This document shows positions 22,187-34,380 of a stretch of 64,000 bases of DNA, piece by piece. The notes below the pieces were generated by a model. It saw only the letters and a list, made by a program, of their open reading frames with translations, was not told the DNA's origin and ran no database searches. The position numbers and the translations under genes are program-made. Source of the DNA: Sparassis latifolia (taxonomy: Eukaryota > Basidiomycota > Agaricomycetes > Polyporales > Sparassidaceae); NCBI GenBank assembly GCA_018466975.1, contig CM031553.1, forward strand, positions 1,612,001 to 1,676,000. Reading direction: 5' to 3'. The stretch's first letter is position 1. The number at the start of each line of letters is the position of its first letter.

Positions 22187-23960
22187 ATGGATGCAGCACG
22201 GAGTCTGTCGTTACAGGATATTGACGATGACACTCTGATAGTTGTCTTCCGTTTTCTGTCGGTATCCTCCATTCTTGCTATCAGAGAGGTGGGCCATTTG
22301 CTCGAGTAGATTTTCATCGCTCGCTCATAATATCGGGTGGCAGACATGTAAACGCATGGAAGGCATCTCTCGGATGCGAATAGTATGGCAGAATGCGTAT
22401 ACCTGCCAGGTACTACTTCAAGGGTTCCCCGCTCCCTACGCCTCTTTGTTGGATGCGGTCCAACTTGAGCGCAATGTCTTGCGCGCCCTCCGGGTTGGAA
22501 ATTTTGGCTTTCTCCTTCCGCTGCTCCACGGAAGGTCGTCGAGTTCAAAGCCAGTTCCGGAACGAGCGTGTCGGAAGTGCACTTCCTGCCCAGACATGAA
22601 GACCGATGGCTTGTGACTGTGTCCAAGGGCATCTGGTCCATGATCACCTGCTGGGACGTCCCTTCCATCTGCGACACCCCAGAGCGAGCACAGGCAATCC
22701 AGATTGCAGAGTGGAGCCCTAAGGGAATGCTCTTCACGGGGTTTGTGGTCAACTCGGACCCAGACTCTGAGGGCATACTCGCGGCCTCTGTGAGTGGCAG
22801 AGGGTTCGTGCACACACATCCCAAGGTACTCGTGAGGACACTGAGATTCCATCTGCAGTCAGCAAAGCATTGAGATCTTGAACATTACTTCCGGGAGCGC
22901 CGAAGCACCTGCTTTCCGCACGGTTGGCAGCATAGATACCAGCTTCAGAGTGATTTCCCTGCAAGGGGAACTCATAGCATTCAGTAACGATTCGTCGGAC
23001 ACAACAATAATGAACTGGAGAACTGGGAATGCGGCCCTACTGTGTAGTTCGGAACCGCCGGTAGATCAGCACTTTCAGGTGAGTGGAACGGTTTACTGAC
23101 GCATTTTGATTTTTACCTATGCCTCTCCGATATGTAGTACAACCGGTGCCTCCAAGTGGTGTTTACCCACAAAAGTATACTGGTCGTGCGAGCCAGGTCC
23201 ATTGAGCTCTTCGCCGAGCCTGCGTTGCATCCTCCGAACGAGCCGTCACTCCCGCACTATCCGCTTGCTTATCACACCTTTGGTTGGATAGATGGCGTGT
23301 CAGTCAGCCTGCAAGCTCATCCCTCGGACAGAATAACCGGGTGTTTCGTCGATCCTCTGTCAATCCTCCTGCGGGCGGAAACCGACGATCCCTGGGCATC
23401 CGACACCCACACATTGAATCTATATCACCCTTCAGCCAAATCCGCTGTATGCCGAAGATTCTCCTGTTATTCCCAATAATGTCGATGCAAATCTGTCTCA
23501 GGTCGTCTCGAGCCGGAGCGCGACGTCTCCGTTGGAGCATGCTCCGTACCTCTTTCCACCCGTACATTCCTCCCTCTCGTCACCCTCCGTCCACGGCTTC
23601 CTTCGGTGCACGGGGATCGTCTTAGGGCAGTACGGCACCGCCGTATGGATCCAGCCTCGTCCCTCTAGAAGTGCCGACCTCACAATGCTCGATGTGCACG
23701 CGTCGGAGACGCAAGCGCCTGAGACGGCCAGACCTCGCGAGTCTCTTGCTGCTGCCGTGTTCGCGGGGCCGCTGCAGCGTCACCATCCTGAGATCAGTCT
23801 AGACGCGAGGACGTTGTGGGCTGAATCTGATCGGAGCAGTAACTGGACCGCGATTGATTACGACGAGGAGCTGGGACGGATCGCACTTGGGTCGATAGAC
23901 GGGAGGGTGACTCTGCTGGAGCTTGGATTACCTTGTGACCAGCAAGGTTGGACCCGTTGA
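22187..23960 (+). CDS. F-box protein with WD40/propeller-like C-terminus
   Basis: The start gives MDAARSLSLQDIDDDTLIVV, an F-box-like helix pair (VFRFLSVSSILAIRETC). Exons 22187-22288, 22344-22789, 22863-23078 and 23138-23960 are supported by GT...AG pairs. The C-terminal region alternates Trp- and Asp-containing beta blades (WLVTVSKGIWSMITCWDV, IMNWRTGNAALL, WTAIDYDEELGRIALGSIDG), as in fungal F-box/WD proteins. Two single-base frame changes interrupt it: a TTTT run at 22502-22505 that appears one T short, and an AAA run at 23438-23440 that appears one A long. The surrounding code is well preserved, so assembly error is as likely as pseudogenisation. Confidence 0.7.
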
Positions 23961-25337
23961 CATGCTAATTTCAGTGGTATTTGCAACCACTTAATCTAAT
24001 TCATCCTGGCTGGAAAGTTTAGGTTCAGACAGTTGCAGTTCTTCTGGAATGATTCATGAGGATATTGCGCGTCGGGGCGAAACTGCGTATGTGCCTGGTG
24101 TGTTTTGGGATGCGCTCCACCGCGTGGCACGACGTCCCCTCACTTCAATTGGCGAAGTGTTTTCGATGTTTGAAGAGAGCGGCAAGGCTGCTCTTGTCAC
24201 AACAACGAACACTCTCTCTATCTCACTATTGTTAGGCGCTGCGAATAATGGTCCACCTTTCTGTGCGTTAACGTTACATCTGCTGGGTAAGCTTCAGTGC
24301 CATATTTGTTATAAGCAGCTGAGCGTGGTCTCAGCACGCAGGAGAAATGCAACTCTACTACGTCAGCTGCTGCAACGCGTCCGCTTTCAACCACCGGTGG
24401 TCGAATAACTGCCGCATCTTCGACACAACCTTGGCGTGATGTCCTTGTTTCAGATGGGGTCAGAACAAGAGAGCTTCGAGTTCATCTGATTCCCATGCAC
24501 TCCCCAAGCCACTTAAGGTTCAACCCATCCACTTCCCTTCGTCTCCCACCTACAATTCTTCAAAACTTTCCGTTAACATGGGCGAACTGGATGGCATACT
24601 AGGGCGGTGTTCATCGGTTCTCTGGTCTCCGCGATGTATGCGCAGTTGTCTTCTCATTTATGCTGCGTTTCGCCGTTGTCAGCAGATTATTCAGCTACGT
24701 CGAAGAAGCTACACCTGCTTGCGGAGTTCCTGTGGTAATATTAATGTCATGACGGCCGCGTACTTTCACACCCCATACACGTGATCGTGATAGTCCGTGC
24801 GTGGGAATTTTCTGTGTATATAAACCAACTCTCCGAAGCGGTTGCCTTTTGATCTTTCCACTATCATAAACGCCAATGACGAGAGCATAGCAGCGATATG
24901 AGCACGACAGTCGTAAAGGCTTGTCGGCATTGACATCGCTCGTTCGGCACCAACCTTGTTACCACTTTTAAAGGGACGGGCTTGTACCAGTCTGATGGCG
25001 TTTCTGTTGTGGATATTTTGTTTGACATAGTTACTTGTTTATTTGTATCGAACTTTGGCTAGGTTTTCTGTAGTCTGCATAATATTATTCCATTGGGGAT
25101 TCGTGTGTTGCATGCCTGGTGAAAACTGATCGAGATCGTGTAAGATCAAGCAGTTTAGGTTGGAATCGACTAAGTTTGCTTCGACGTCTTTTCCGTCACG
25201 GTGTCCAAGTTGTTTCATGCTAAACCTCAGATTCATAGTGTTGTGTCAAAGCCTTCTACAGAAACCTCAAATACCTGGAGGGCAATCAGACCACGAAGAA
25301 CTTGTGGCAAGCATCTAAGGACAGACTTGACACATCA
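23961..25337. other. Intergenic with a kinase relic
   Basis: A 119-codon frame at 24049-24408 has no recognisable motif. A FunK1-like fragment lies at 24635-24755 (listed separately). TATATAAA occurs at 24817-24824, but no gene starts close behind it; the next start is 25338. Confidence 0.4.
24635..24755 (+). pseudogene. FunK1 kinase relic
   Basis: About 110 bp resemble, on the plus strand, part of the FunK1 kinase gene encoded on the minus strand near 53040-53190. The stretch GTTGTCAGCAGATTATTCAG and the following codons for a YVEE...LLAEFLW-like peptide are shared, but frame and spacing are lost. It is far too short to function and points to a former local or dispersed copy of the family. 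Confidence 0.55.
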
Positions 25338-27220
25338 ATGGAGGCCACCACCAGTGTGTGGACGCCACCACAATACGACTTGTCGAGAACTCCGAAATTA
25401 GTCCATACAGCCTATCTTTCTCCAGATGCAGAGTATCCTCATAACTTTGCTCGACTGGTGAAATGGTGAGCATATGTCGAATCTGCCGGGGCGGTGTAAC
25501 ACCGATAATTTACACAGGTGCCCAGATGGCTCGCTTGCCCTCACGCAGTGCGAGAACAGGTCTTTGCAATTTCTTAACCTGTAAGTACACCCTGAAACTG
25601 AGTTGTCCACTTCCGAGCTTATGCCTTCGCGAGACCTTCTGAGCTCCTTGATTCCACGGTCGTCCACGCTGTAGTCCCACCACCGCCACCCGTAGTGCCT
25701 CGAACATTTATTCAACCCTCCCCATTATTGGATTTTGCATGGTATCCTTCTGCCAGCTCCAGAGATCTAGCCTCATTCTGCTTCGTGGTGTCTGTCCGTG
25801 AGTGCCCGGTCAAGCTCCTCGACGCCACGGATGGAAGAGTATGTCACTCGTTTCAGTAGTACACCAGTAGTACTGATCTATTCTGACTGATTTGTACCTC
25901 TGCTTATCCGGCTTGTAAGCTTCGAGCTTCATACAAGATCGTTGACCACCGCGAACGCCAAATCGCCCCCCACAGTCTGGCGTTCAATGTAACAGCCGAC
26001 AAGTGTGCTCATTGTTTATTCAGCTCGGATTTTTCGGTAATTATCTGACGTGGACAGACTCTATTGCGGGTTCGAAGACGCGATTGAAGTGTTCGACGTC
26101 TACTACCCCGGTGAAGGTACCAGGTTACATACGACCCCGAACAAAAAAGCCGGGATGGCCTCAAAGGCAAGCTCTCCTTTTTTTGTTCGAGTACCGTACT
26201 ACAGCGGTCTCTTTGCATCAGGGATCATCTCCGCTTTGGCATTCGCGGCGGACACATCTTCGGGAATATATGCCGCAGGCTCTCTCAGCCCATCAGCGCC
26301 CTCGTCATCCAACATCGCTCTCTTCAGCGAAACGACCGGTGAAGTACCCGTGATGTTTGTTGGCACTGAAAAACGGCGGAACGGGGCAGGGTTTGGTATC
26401 CGGGCTAGCGTCAGCCAGGTGCGACACACACGTCTAAGTTCTTGGCATCTCATATGGGTTTCCCGTAGTTAATGTTTAATCCAACCCAACCATATCTTCT
26501 ATATGGATCCTTCCGGCGAAACGACGTGATCTACAACTGGGACCTTAGAGGCGATGTCAGTAATCCAGTGCAGACATTTGGCGGGCATGGATCACCCTTC
26601 CCCAACACGAGTAATCGGGGTAAGACGAATCAGAGAATGAGGTTCGATGTCGATATTAGCGGGCGAGTGCTGGGCATTGGCGATCAGGTTTGTTTTACCG
26701 TTGCTGCTCCGGATTGTTGCTGGCTTATATATTCGCTCAAGGACGGACATGTGTCTCTCTTTGACGTCACCTCAGGCGATCTCGCAGAAGCCGCGGTAGG
26801 TGGAGGGAATGCGAGCGCTTCTGCGGCGAGGGAAACGGAGACCCACGCAGCCCTACGATTCAAAGCACATGACGGTACGATTCCATCACTTCGTATTGTA
26901 TTCTGTCGTCGTGCTCAACATATCACCCAACGATCATAGATGCAGTGGGATCTGTCGTTTTCCATCCACTTCGCCCCTACCTCCTGTCTGTCTCAGGTTC
27001 ACGACATTTCGATGGGGCGCGCGATAGCCATAGCCACGAATCGGATGAATCTTCAAGCTCAGACTCTGAATCTGACGGGGAAGAGAAAGGGGATGGTTCG
27101 ACGGAGGGCACTCCCCGTACGGGCAAAAATGCGATAGTGAAGATGAGCCGCGTACGCCCTCAGCCTCGCACCTTCGATAGCAGTGCAAAATTATGGAACC
27201 TTACTGTGGAGGAGGGTTAA
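25338..27220 (+). CDS. WD40 protein, TCAB1/WRAP53 (telomerase Cajal body protein 1) family
   Basis: In animals this WD40 protein binds CAB-box RNAs and helps assemble telomerase and scaRNPs; fungal members are little studied. Eight exons: 25338-25465, 25518-25580, 25634-25838, 25920-26002, 26058-26418, 26469-26687, 26742-26874 and 26940-27220. Hallmarks are NFARLVKWCPDGS, SVRECPVKLLDATDGR, YKIVDHRERQIAPHSLAF, LYCGFEDAIEVFDV and VVFHPLRPYLLSVSGSR. The last exon has an acidic Ser/Glu run (DESSSSDSESDGEEKGDG) before a final AKLWNL blade. Exon 5 reads about 18 codons (from MASKASS) not expected from relatives, perhaps an unrecognised intron. It ends 128 bp from the P450 stop, tail to tail. Confidence 0.8.
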
Positions 27221-27348
27221 CTGGGCTGGTTCTGTGTGTAAGAACTTGCGTTACAATCAAAGGGTCCGCTTAGTATAACGTATACGATACAAGTACAAGG
27301 CGGGGGAACGTCGTGCTAAGCACCGCAAGAAACATCGCGAGATATTGG

Positions 27349-29559
27349 TCAATAGGAATCATTCAGCGTGGAGCAGATCAACTCCTCCGCTGCAGCTGAT
27401 CGAGGTTTGATGGAACACTGGAAGGGTAGCGGGTAGCTGCGCAGCATCGGACATTCGTCTGTGTGTCCAAGCAGTGAATCTGCAGGCTAGACGTACCTTA
27501 TTAACCCAGTAGAGTATTCTCCCGTGGGCTCCATCTCCTTACCATCCGCATCCACAGCTTTCATGATATCGAAGGATGCGAGCACGGAACTGATAGTGAT
27601 GAACATTGACCCCAATGCGAAGTGCCGACCAGGACACATTCGCCTTCCAAATCCGAACACCGCCATCTCTGCATTCTCCAGGTTGGGGTTCGGTGTACTT
27701 TCGTCGGTCAGGAAGCGTTCGGGGATGAATTCATCTGGGTCACAGAAAACGTGTTCATCGTGCAGGATTGCCCTGGGGCGAGTGAATACGTTCGTGAACG
27801 ATTAGTGGAGTGACAGTCAGTAGGGGACTGGATGGGGAACTTACCATACGTTGCCCACGACGGTCGAACCAGCAGGAAGCCGGTAGCCGCGGTACACGTC
27901 TTCCACCATGAGACGATGAGGAATAGCTGGCAGCGCATGGATCAGAGATGGCCAGCAGGCTCTAGCACGTATATGCTGTGCGTACCTAGCGGAGTGACAG
28001 GTCGCCACCTACCATGTCATGCCAGACCAGGATGTTGTGAAGTACTGAGCCCTTACTAGAGTAACATAACGCACCTCAAGAGCTCTCTGATGACGGCAGT
28101 CACGTACGGCAACGAAGGTCCGTCCGAGAATTCTGGGAGACGATCTCGCCCCACGATGCGATCGAGTTCCTCTTGGGCCTTTCGTTGAACGGCTGGGTAG
28201 AGGACCATTGCGAGGAAGAACGAACCCAAGGCGGACACAGTCTGGGGTTCCATCAGCGCTCTGATCTATCGTCTGTACATTCACAAACCGTATCAGCTCC
28301 TCCTACACTTCCGTCAGTAAAGGTGACACGACCAAAGTAACTGGGCTTACCGGAAAACGCAGCTGCAGCTACCCCTCGGTAAACGTATTCGTACTCTGTA
28401 TTATTGTCATCCTCGTTCAACTTGCTCAGTAGCGACATGGCCACGGAAGGGGAGGCTACACCGTCGGCCTATAATGAAACATTGATAGGCAAGACATCAG
28501 GATCATTGAGGGCACCCACAATGGCTTCCTTGACCGCCTGGAACGGAACCTGTATCATGTCCGTCATCGACTTTCTCCATTCCAACGCTTGGCGCTTGAA
28601 GTCGGCCCCGGGAAACCATGTCGGTATGTGTTTCACTGGGTAGCAAAGTCAGCGCTATGAACGTCACAAGCAGGGTTCAACACACGGATCGGAATTGAGT
28701 CTACAAGGTATGAACCGGCATTGCCTGCCATGATCAGGGCGTGGTTAGCCTTTTCGGCGATCGCGATGTACGGGTCATCTTTTGGCTGCACGTCCAGTCC
28801 ATACACTACGCTAATGATCAAAGTCGCCGGACATGCTAAAAACATGCAATTATGTTGAGAAACGGGATAGATATGGGATAAATACTGGCGAAGATGCTCC
28901 AGGAATGCATCCGGATCGGCCAGAAGATGCCTCAAGAGCTCGCGGGCAACCTTCACTTGTCTCGGCCGATATTTTACAGCCGCGGCAGGGTGGAATTCTT
29001 GGTGAAACGCCTGTCGACGCACTCGCCAATCTTGACCATACCCCATGAAAGTAAAGAACCAATTAGCACCGATCCTGCTTGGCGGCTAAGTATCGGTGCG
29101 ACAGCTCGGAATGACATTCCCTTACAGGTCGTTGACCATTGCCATGCGCATGCTGGAGAAGAGTTGTCAGAATAGATGCGACTACAGTCGTACAGAAACA
29201 CACCGGTCAGAGTAAATGGAGGACCTCTTCTTCAGAAGATCATACGCCGCCTCAGCAGAGTTAAGTACGATAACAGGAGTACTGGCGGCGTTCACATATA
29301 TTATATCGGAATCTGTAAGAAGAACGAATTTATATGAGCAGGATCTGCGGCATCGCTATCCTAAACCTGACCGAACTCGCGCGACCACTGCTTATAGGCC
29401 AGCCATTCATGGCGTTTGGGTATGTCGTAATAATTTCCCAAGAGAGGCAGTCCTTTGGTTACCTCGGGGCAAGGGAAGCCTTCGTCGACCGAAATGTAAA
29501 CCAGCTATGACCACAACGGCGAACATGCATATAGCGAGGTCTAACAGAGTGACGGCCAT
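27349..29559 (-). CDS. Cytochrome P450 (CYP64/OrdA-like), with lesions
   Basis: Heme monooxygenases of this group oxidise small hydrophobic metabolites at the ER. The start MAVTLLDLAICMFAVVVIAG is a membrane anchor followed by RRLPLPRG. Further marks are MGYGQDWRVRRQAFHQEF, the I-helix GGADTT, the ELLR (ExxR) of helix K, FIPERF, and the heme loop FGFGRRMCPGRHFA with its ligand Cys (about 27630-27672). It ends CSTLNDSY. Three defects are visible: a frame change at about 29452-29468, another near 28826-28836, and an in-frame TAG at 28469-28471. All other exons join cleanly. It is either a recent pseudogene or partly misassembled; catalytic motifs are intact. Substrate not predictable. Confidence 0.8.
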
Positions 29560-29696
29560 GGTAGTGAGTGTGAGTCGTTGGAATCCACTCCGTTTCCCAC
29601 TTCTTATAGCACCTATCTGCCCAGGAAGGCCTGATTTCAAATTACATGGAAATGTCACGATAAGTGAGCCTGAAATCATTAGTCCAAATTGTCCCC

Positions 29697-29923
29697 TTGG
29701 GCTGAAAACACACCTGGCATACCCAGATGATCAGGAGTACGTGTTCATTACAGCCGCAAGATAACAAATCGGTGAGGAAGTACACACCTCTCCCATACCT
29801 GTCTCCCACTTGAGCTTAAAAATGCACCTGGCACACCCAGACGGTCAGGAGTACGCGTTCATTGCAGCCGCAGTATACCAAATTGGCGATGAAGTACACA
29901 CCTCTCCCCTACCTGTCCTTTAG
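29697..29923. repeat. Two imperfect ~113-bp direct repeats
   Basis: Copies start at 29697 and 29810 and share long stretches such as GAAGTACACACCTCTCCC. Many differences are C/T or G/A at CpG (GACGG versus GATGA, TACGCG versus TACGTG). The array sits between the P450 start and the DIS3 stop. Confidence 0.8.
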
Positions 29924-30136
29924 GCACTCGGCAATGAGGGCACTGAGCACAGAATGCCGCCGTTCTCTGAATGAATGATCAGCTTCTGATAAGAGTTGTG
30001 ATGCTCGTCAGGGGCTATGCAGACATGAAAATTACGATGTGCTTGCAGTGATAGAAACGTAGACAAGACAAATCTGATACAATTTGTGTAATAACGATAC
30101 AGCAAAAGACAATGACGGTGCAGATGCTACTCAGCG

Positions 30137-33100
30137 TTACAGTCCACGAGAATCGATCGGGCTTAACAACGTCATCTTGACCCGACCTCGCTGCGTGTTC
30201 TTGTCTTTCTCAACCTCGACGCTTACCGTCACCTTGTCGAAGACTGCAATAGTAGCGCTCTGTTGAGATTCGGTCTGCACAGTGACGGCGTAGTTTTCTG
30301 CGTCGAACTGGATCTCGCGTTTGAATGTCACGAGACCTTCGATCCCCAGCCTACAAGCCGTGGGGTCAGACAACAACAGTACAATCGGAATCAGCGGGCC
30401 TACTTCGACACAAACACAGCAAGACCGTTTTTGAATGTCCGGATCACGAACGCCTCCTCCGTGTTTCCCTTATTTTGTCCGCGAGCCTTGAGCGCCAGCC
30501 CAACATAGAACTCTACGCTCGCACGGCCAGCCATTTGAGCCATTCTATGGCGGCGGTTAACAACATCCAGGACGCGCTCGACGTGCGATTTCGAGTGCAA
30601 CGTCGCGTGCAGCGGTGCGTATGCTATCGCGGAAGCAAGCTGCCGGTGCACAAGCACGTCTGCACAACAATGTCAATCCAGGTTAATGCGCAAATAATCA
30701 AGCAGCCTACCCGCGTAGCGTCTAATGGGACTCGTGAAGTGCGTATATATGGGCGTCGCCAGGCCATAGTGTCCGAAGGTATCGCGGCCTACACTGCCGG
30801 AACAGAAATATTCTGCTGCTAGCATGCAGCGGGTGGCCATAATTCGGACCAGGGTATTGAACGCAGGCTCAGTGGGATCCTGCCAAGTGCACGACACCTG
30901 AGTCAAAACGAAGGGCGTGGATACAAGATCTCGAGAGAAAACTAACCAGGCACTTGTCCAGAGACGCTGCCAGGGCGCCTGAGCTCGACACGTCCAGATT
31001 CAATCCTCTGCGCTTCAGTAGAATATCTTGCAACTTCTCGAAGTTCGAGCGAGGTGGCGGCAAATGTCGTCTACAAGTCAACTCGTCAATAACCATGACT
31101 GTTTCCCATGGCGCCGCAACGGACCTCAGCACTGCAGTTTGCGGGAACGTCTCCTGAATCTTCCGCGCGACGCTGATGTTCGCAAGGAGCATGAACTCCT
31201 CCACTAGGCTGTTTGTCTCACGTAACTCTTTCTGTTCCACATCGATCGGATCGGATGACTCAGAGCTATCAAGTTGGATCTTGACCTCGGGCGAAGCTAG
31301 GTTGAGCGCGCCCGCAGCCATCCGACCAGCCTTGAGTTTTCGGGCGAGTTCGTTGAGAAGGCGGATGCTCTTCGTTAGCTCGTCCTGCAAATTTCTGCGG
31401 GTCATAATGGTGTAAATTTCCAACTACCACATGATTAGAACGATCAATGGAGACGCACGGATCGTCCTTTCGTATTTGGGCCTCCTCATACGTGAACGCA
31501 GATTTAGACGCTATAACAGATTTTGTAAAGCGAACATTAACGATCTGCGCATCCGGAGATAGTTCCTATGAACGAGCCAGGTTCAGCATACGAAGTCACG
31601 CGGACCTATGAGAGATTACCCAGATCACAGAAAACGCCAGCCGCTCGACGTTGGGCCGCAGAGAACAGAGGTTAGTGCCGAGGAGGGCAGGCAACATGTC
31701 AATCCGCTTGTCTACGAGGTACACGGTGGTGCCCCGCGCGGCTGCTTCGTTGTCCATGGGCGTGTCCGGGTGTACGAAATGCGAAACGTCCGCGATATCT
31801 TGCCACGGCAGAACATTAGCCCCGGATCGAAATGGATTACTACTAAGTGACTTACGGACACCTGCCTCGATGTTGCCGTTGGACAAAAGTCGTGCATGCA
31901 GGGCGTCATCGATGTCTTGGCATCCTATAACATTGAGAACATCAGCTATCGCCCGGAAACGTAGAGTATAGCGCCACAGACCGGGTGGATCGATGCTGCA
32001 AACATTGAGATGCCTGAGATCTTCCCGATCTCTCCACTCAGGGCTGTCCGCGCTCTTCGGCGGGACCACCCACGCCTCGCCCTCGCTGGGCAAGCAATCA
32101 AGAATCGCCTTTCCAAATGGTCTATACGGCACCTCAAACTCGAGCAGCAGGCTCTCCTGCTCCGCCTCCTTGCTCTCGACCTTCCCGAGCGCGCGCACAA
32201 AGTGCCCATCAGGGTACCGCGAGGTGCTGTCCCAGCGGTCGACCGTGACGAGAATCTTCTGCCCGAGCAACGATGGCGCCTGGCGCGTGCGCAGTCGGAT
32301 GCGCGGAAGGAGCCGCGAGACGGGCGTCGCGAACACAGTCTGCTGCGAGAGCGACGTCGCGTTTGACGAGGTGAGTGAGGTGCTGTCGATGTGGCAGACG
32401 TATCTGTAAAACAGTTGTGAGGTCGGCGAACGGATTATGAGACACGCAGGCACTTACGATCGCCAGTTGCGCTTGATAATCCCCACAATCCGTCCTGTAG
32501 GCTGTTTCGCTGATGCTTGCTTCTTTGCCGCCTCCGCTTGTAGGACGCGCCGCTCCGTGACGACCGCGATGTCCGCGCTCTCTTCCTCCGAGTCTTCCGC
32601 ATCATCGTCCTTGAGGGTTGCTACAGTTCACAGGAGGACAGTGAGTCAATTGCCGGAGAATCGGAAGCGACGCGAAATAACCCACCTTCTTGATCAACTA
32701 CCTCATCTGCAGGGGCTTTCCACTCGGCCTCGGGTAATATCTCGACCGCGACAACGTCACCTTGCACGGCACGGTTCATGTTCTCCCGTCCCATCAGAAG
32801 GATGGGTTTGTCGAAAGCTGAGACCGGGACGCTACCCTGAGCATATCCCACACATCAATCGGTCAGAAAGAGGTGCGATTCACGTTCGCGAACATACCTC
32901 CAAATAATTGTACTGGTTCGCATTGAAATGTCCTTGGTGCAATTGTCCAGCCCTGACGCCAGTGAGTAGAGCGGACATCGGGAGGTACTACAACATGCTC
33001 AGTCAGCGCCCTGCTCCACCACGCAGAAACGTAAACGTACATCAGAGTAGAGTGCTTGGCGGACAGCAACAGCTTTTGTGGGCTCCAATACGTCTGCGCC

Positions 33101-34155
33101 GGACGCTGAAAGCAGATCGAGGAGCTGATTTGCGTCTTTCATACTCTCCACATACCGCCTTGCTAAAAACATTGTAAGGCCCGTGCAGACAAGCGAAGGA
33201 TGGGATAATAGCGTACATGAGATGCAGCTGAGCCCTTCCTTCTCCGCCCTCTGCCGGTTAGCCACGTCGTCTGTCAGGAGCACGACTGTTGGCAGAGGGC
33301 GGACAGGCTGGCCCCTTATTGGTGGACGAGACAGAGATATGTGTGTGTTGTACCATGAAGTCGCCTTGCGTATACCTTCAACGTCAGTGGTGAGAGTCAT
33401 TTATGGCAGAGGAGTAATAATATAAACCTCTGTCGTTGCGATCATTTGGAGACTCTCCTTCCTCGCGAATCACGGCGGTCTCACTGTAGATGGAAACGTC
33501 CAGCTGAGCACTTCACGTGCAAGTACACAGCAGGGTACCAACTTACGACCTATATTCGTTGTAGAAGACCCATATTCTCTTGTCCTCTGCGCGTATGAGG
33601 GCCTTCAGGCGGTTGTAAAGAGGAAGAGATCGATGTCGAACTTCTTCCAAGACCGTCTGCAGGACGATAATCGGAGGGGTGAACAGAGCTGACTCCATTA
33701 AATCCATCTATATAACAGAACACGTCCGGGTGAGAGATCTGATAACCGCATTCCAATGTCGAAGCCGAATCAAGGCTGGAAAACCACGCGAGAATGACAA
33801 ACTGCGACACCAATTGCACGACATACCAACCTGGGCGAGGAAGACATTGGTGTCTGGGAGCAGGAAATGGCCATTCGGGAAGAGTGAGTGCTCGAGGGAC
33901 CCAGGAGAAGGCAGTGTGAAGTCTGTTGTTTCGACCACGCAAGACCTACAGCCGTGGATGCCACAGCCAACATCATCGCGGAGATAACGTTCGCGAAGGA
34001 CTGGACGACGTGCATCAACTCTCTGTGTCTGTGCCTGAAAGGACGAGTAGATACATACCTTTGATGACCTTCCCGCGGGCAGTTTTTTTGAAGAATTTGC
34101 GCTGGGTAACCACAGCTTCGGTATGAGGACGCTTCCGTATCGTGATTTCGACCAT
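30137..34155 (-). CDS. DIS3: Exosome catalytic ribonuclease DIS3/RRP44
   Basis: DIS3 is the 3'-5' exonuclease and endonuclease of the nuclear and cytoplasmic RNA exosome. The start [15 protein letters not shown] leads into the CR3-like CGIHGCRSC cysteine motif and a PIN domain ([38 protein letters not shown]). Cold-shock domains follow. The RNB catalytic centre is [12 protein letters not shown], then [20 protein letters not shown] and [16 protein letters not shown]. The conserved tail has [32 protein letters not shown] and an S1-like end. The metal-binding Asp residues of RNB and the PIN Asp are present. Roughly ten short introns are inferred. The start lies 225 bp from the divergent phosphatase start. 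Confidence 0.92.
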
Positions 34156-34380
34156 AAATGAGACAGGATTTGGCCCAAGAACCAACGAGTGATTGCAGTA
34201 GCGAACGTTCGTAGTGACAGAGAGGGTGGCTAGCGCTAAAAGACCTCAAGCTTGTTTCTCTTGGGTCTCCATCTATATATACCACGACGTCTCAGGTCAT
34301 TTTCCAGGCTGCTCGCTCAAAACATATGCGAAAATTGTATTCCCGACCCCTTCCGACCCTCTGATAGTAGTGGCCGTGAG
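34156..34380. promoter_or_regulatory. Divergent promoter region DIS3 / acid phosphatase
   Basis: 225 bp lie between the two start codons. TATATATA at 34274-34281 is about 100 bp before the phosphatase ATG at 34381 and is a plausible TATA box for it. Confidence 0.5.

Noticed and set aside
26160..26219. GC-AG intron in the TCAB1-like gene starting at GCAAGC
   Set aside because: Removing it (55 nt) breaks the frame, while reading through keeps it; left as exon with a note.
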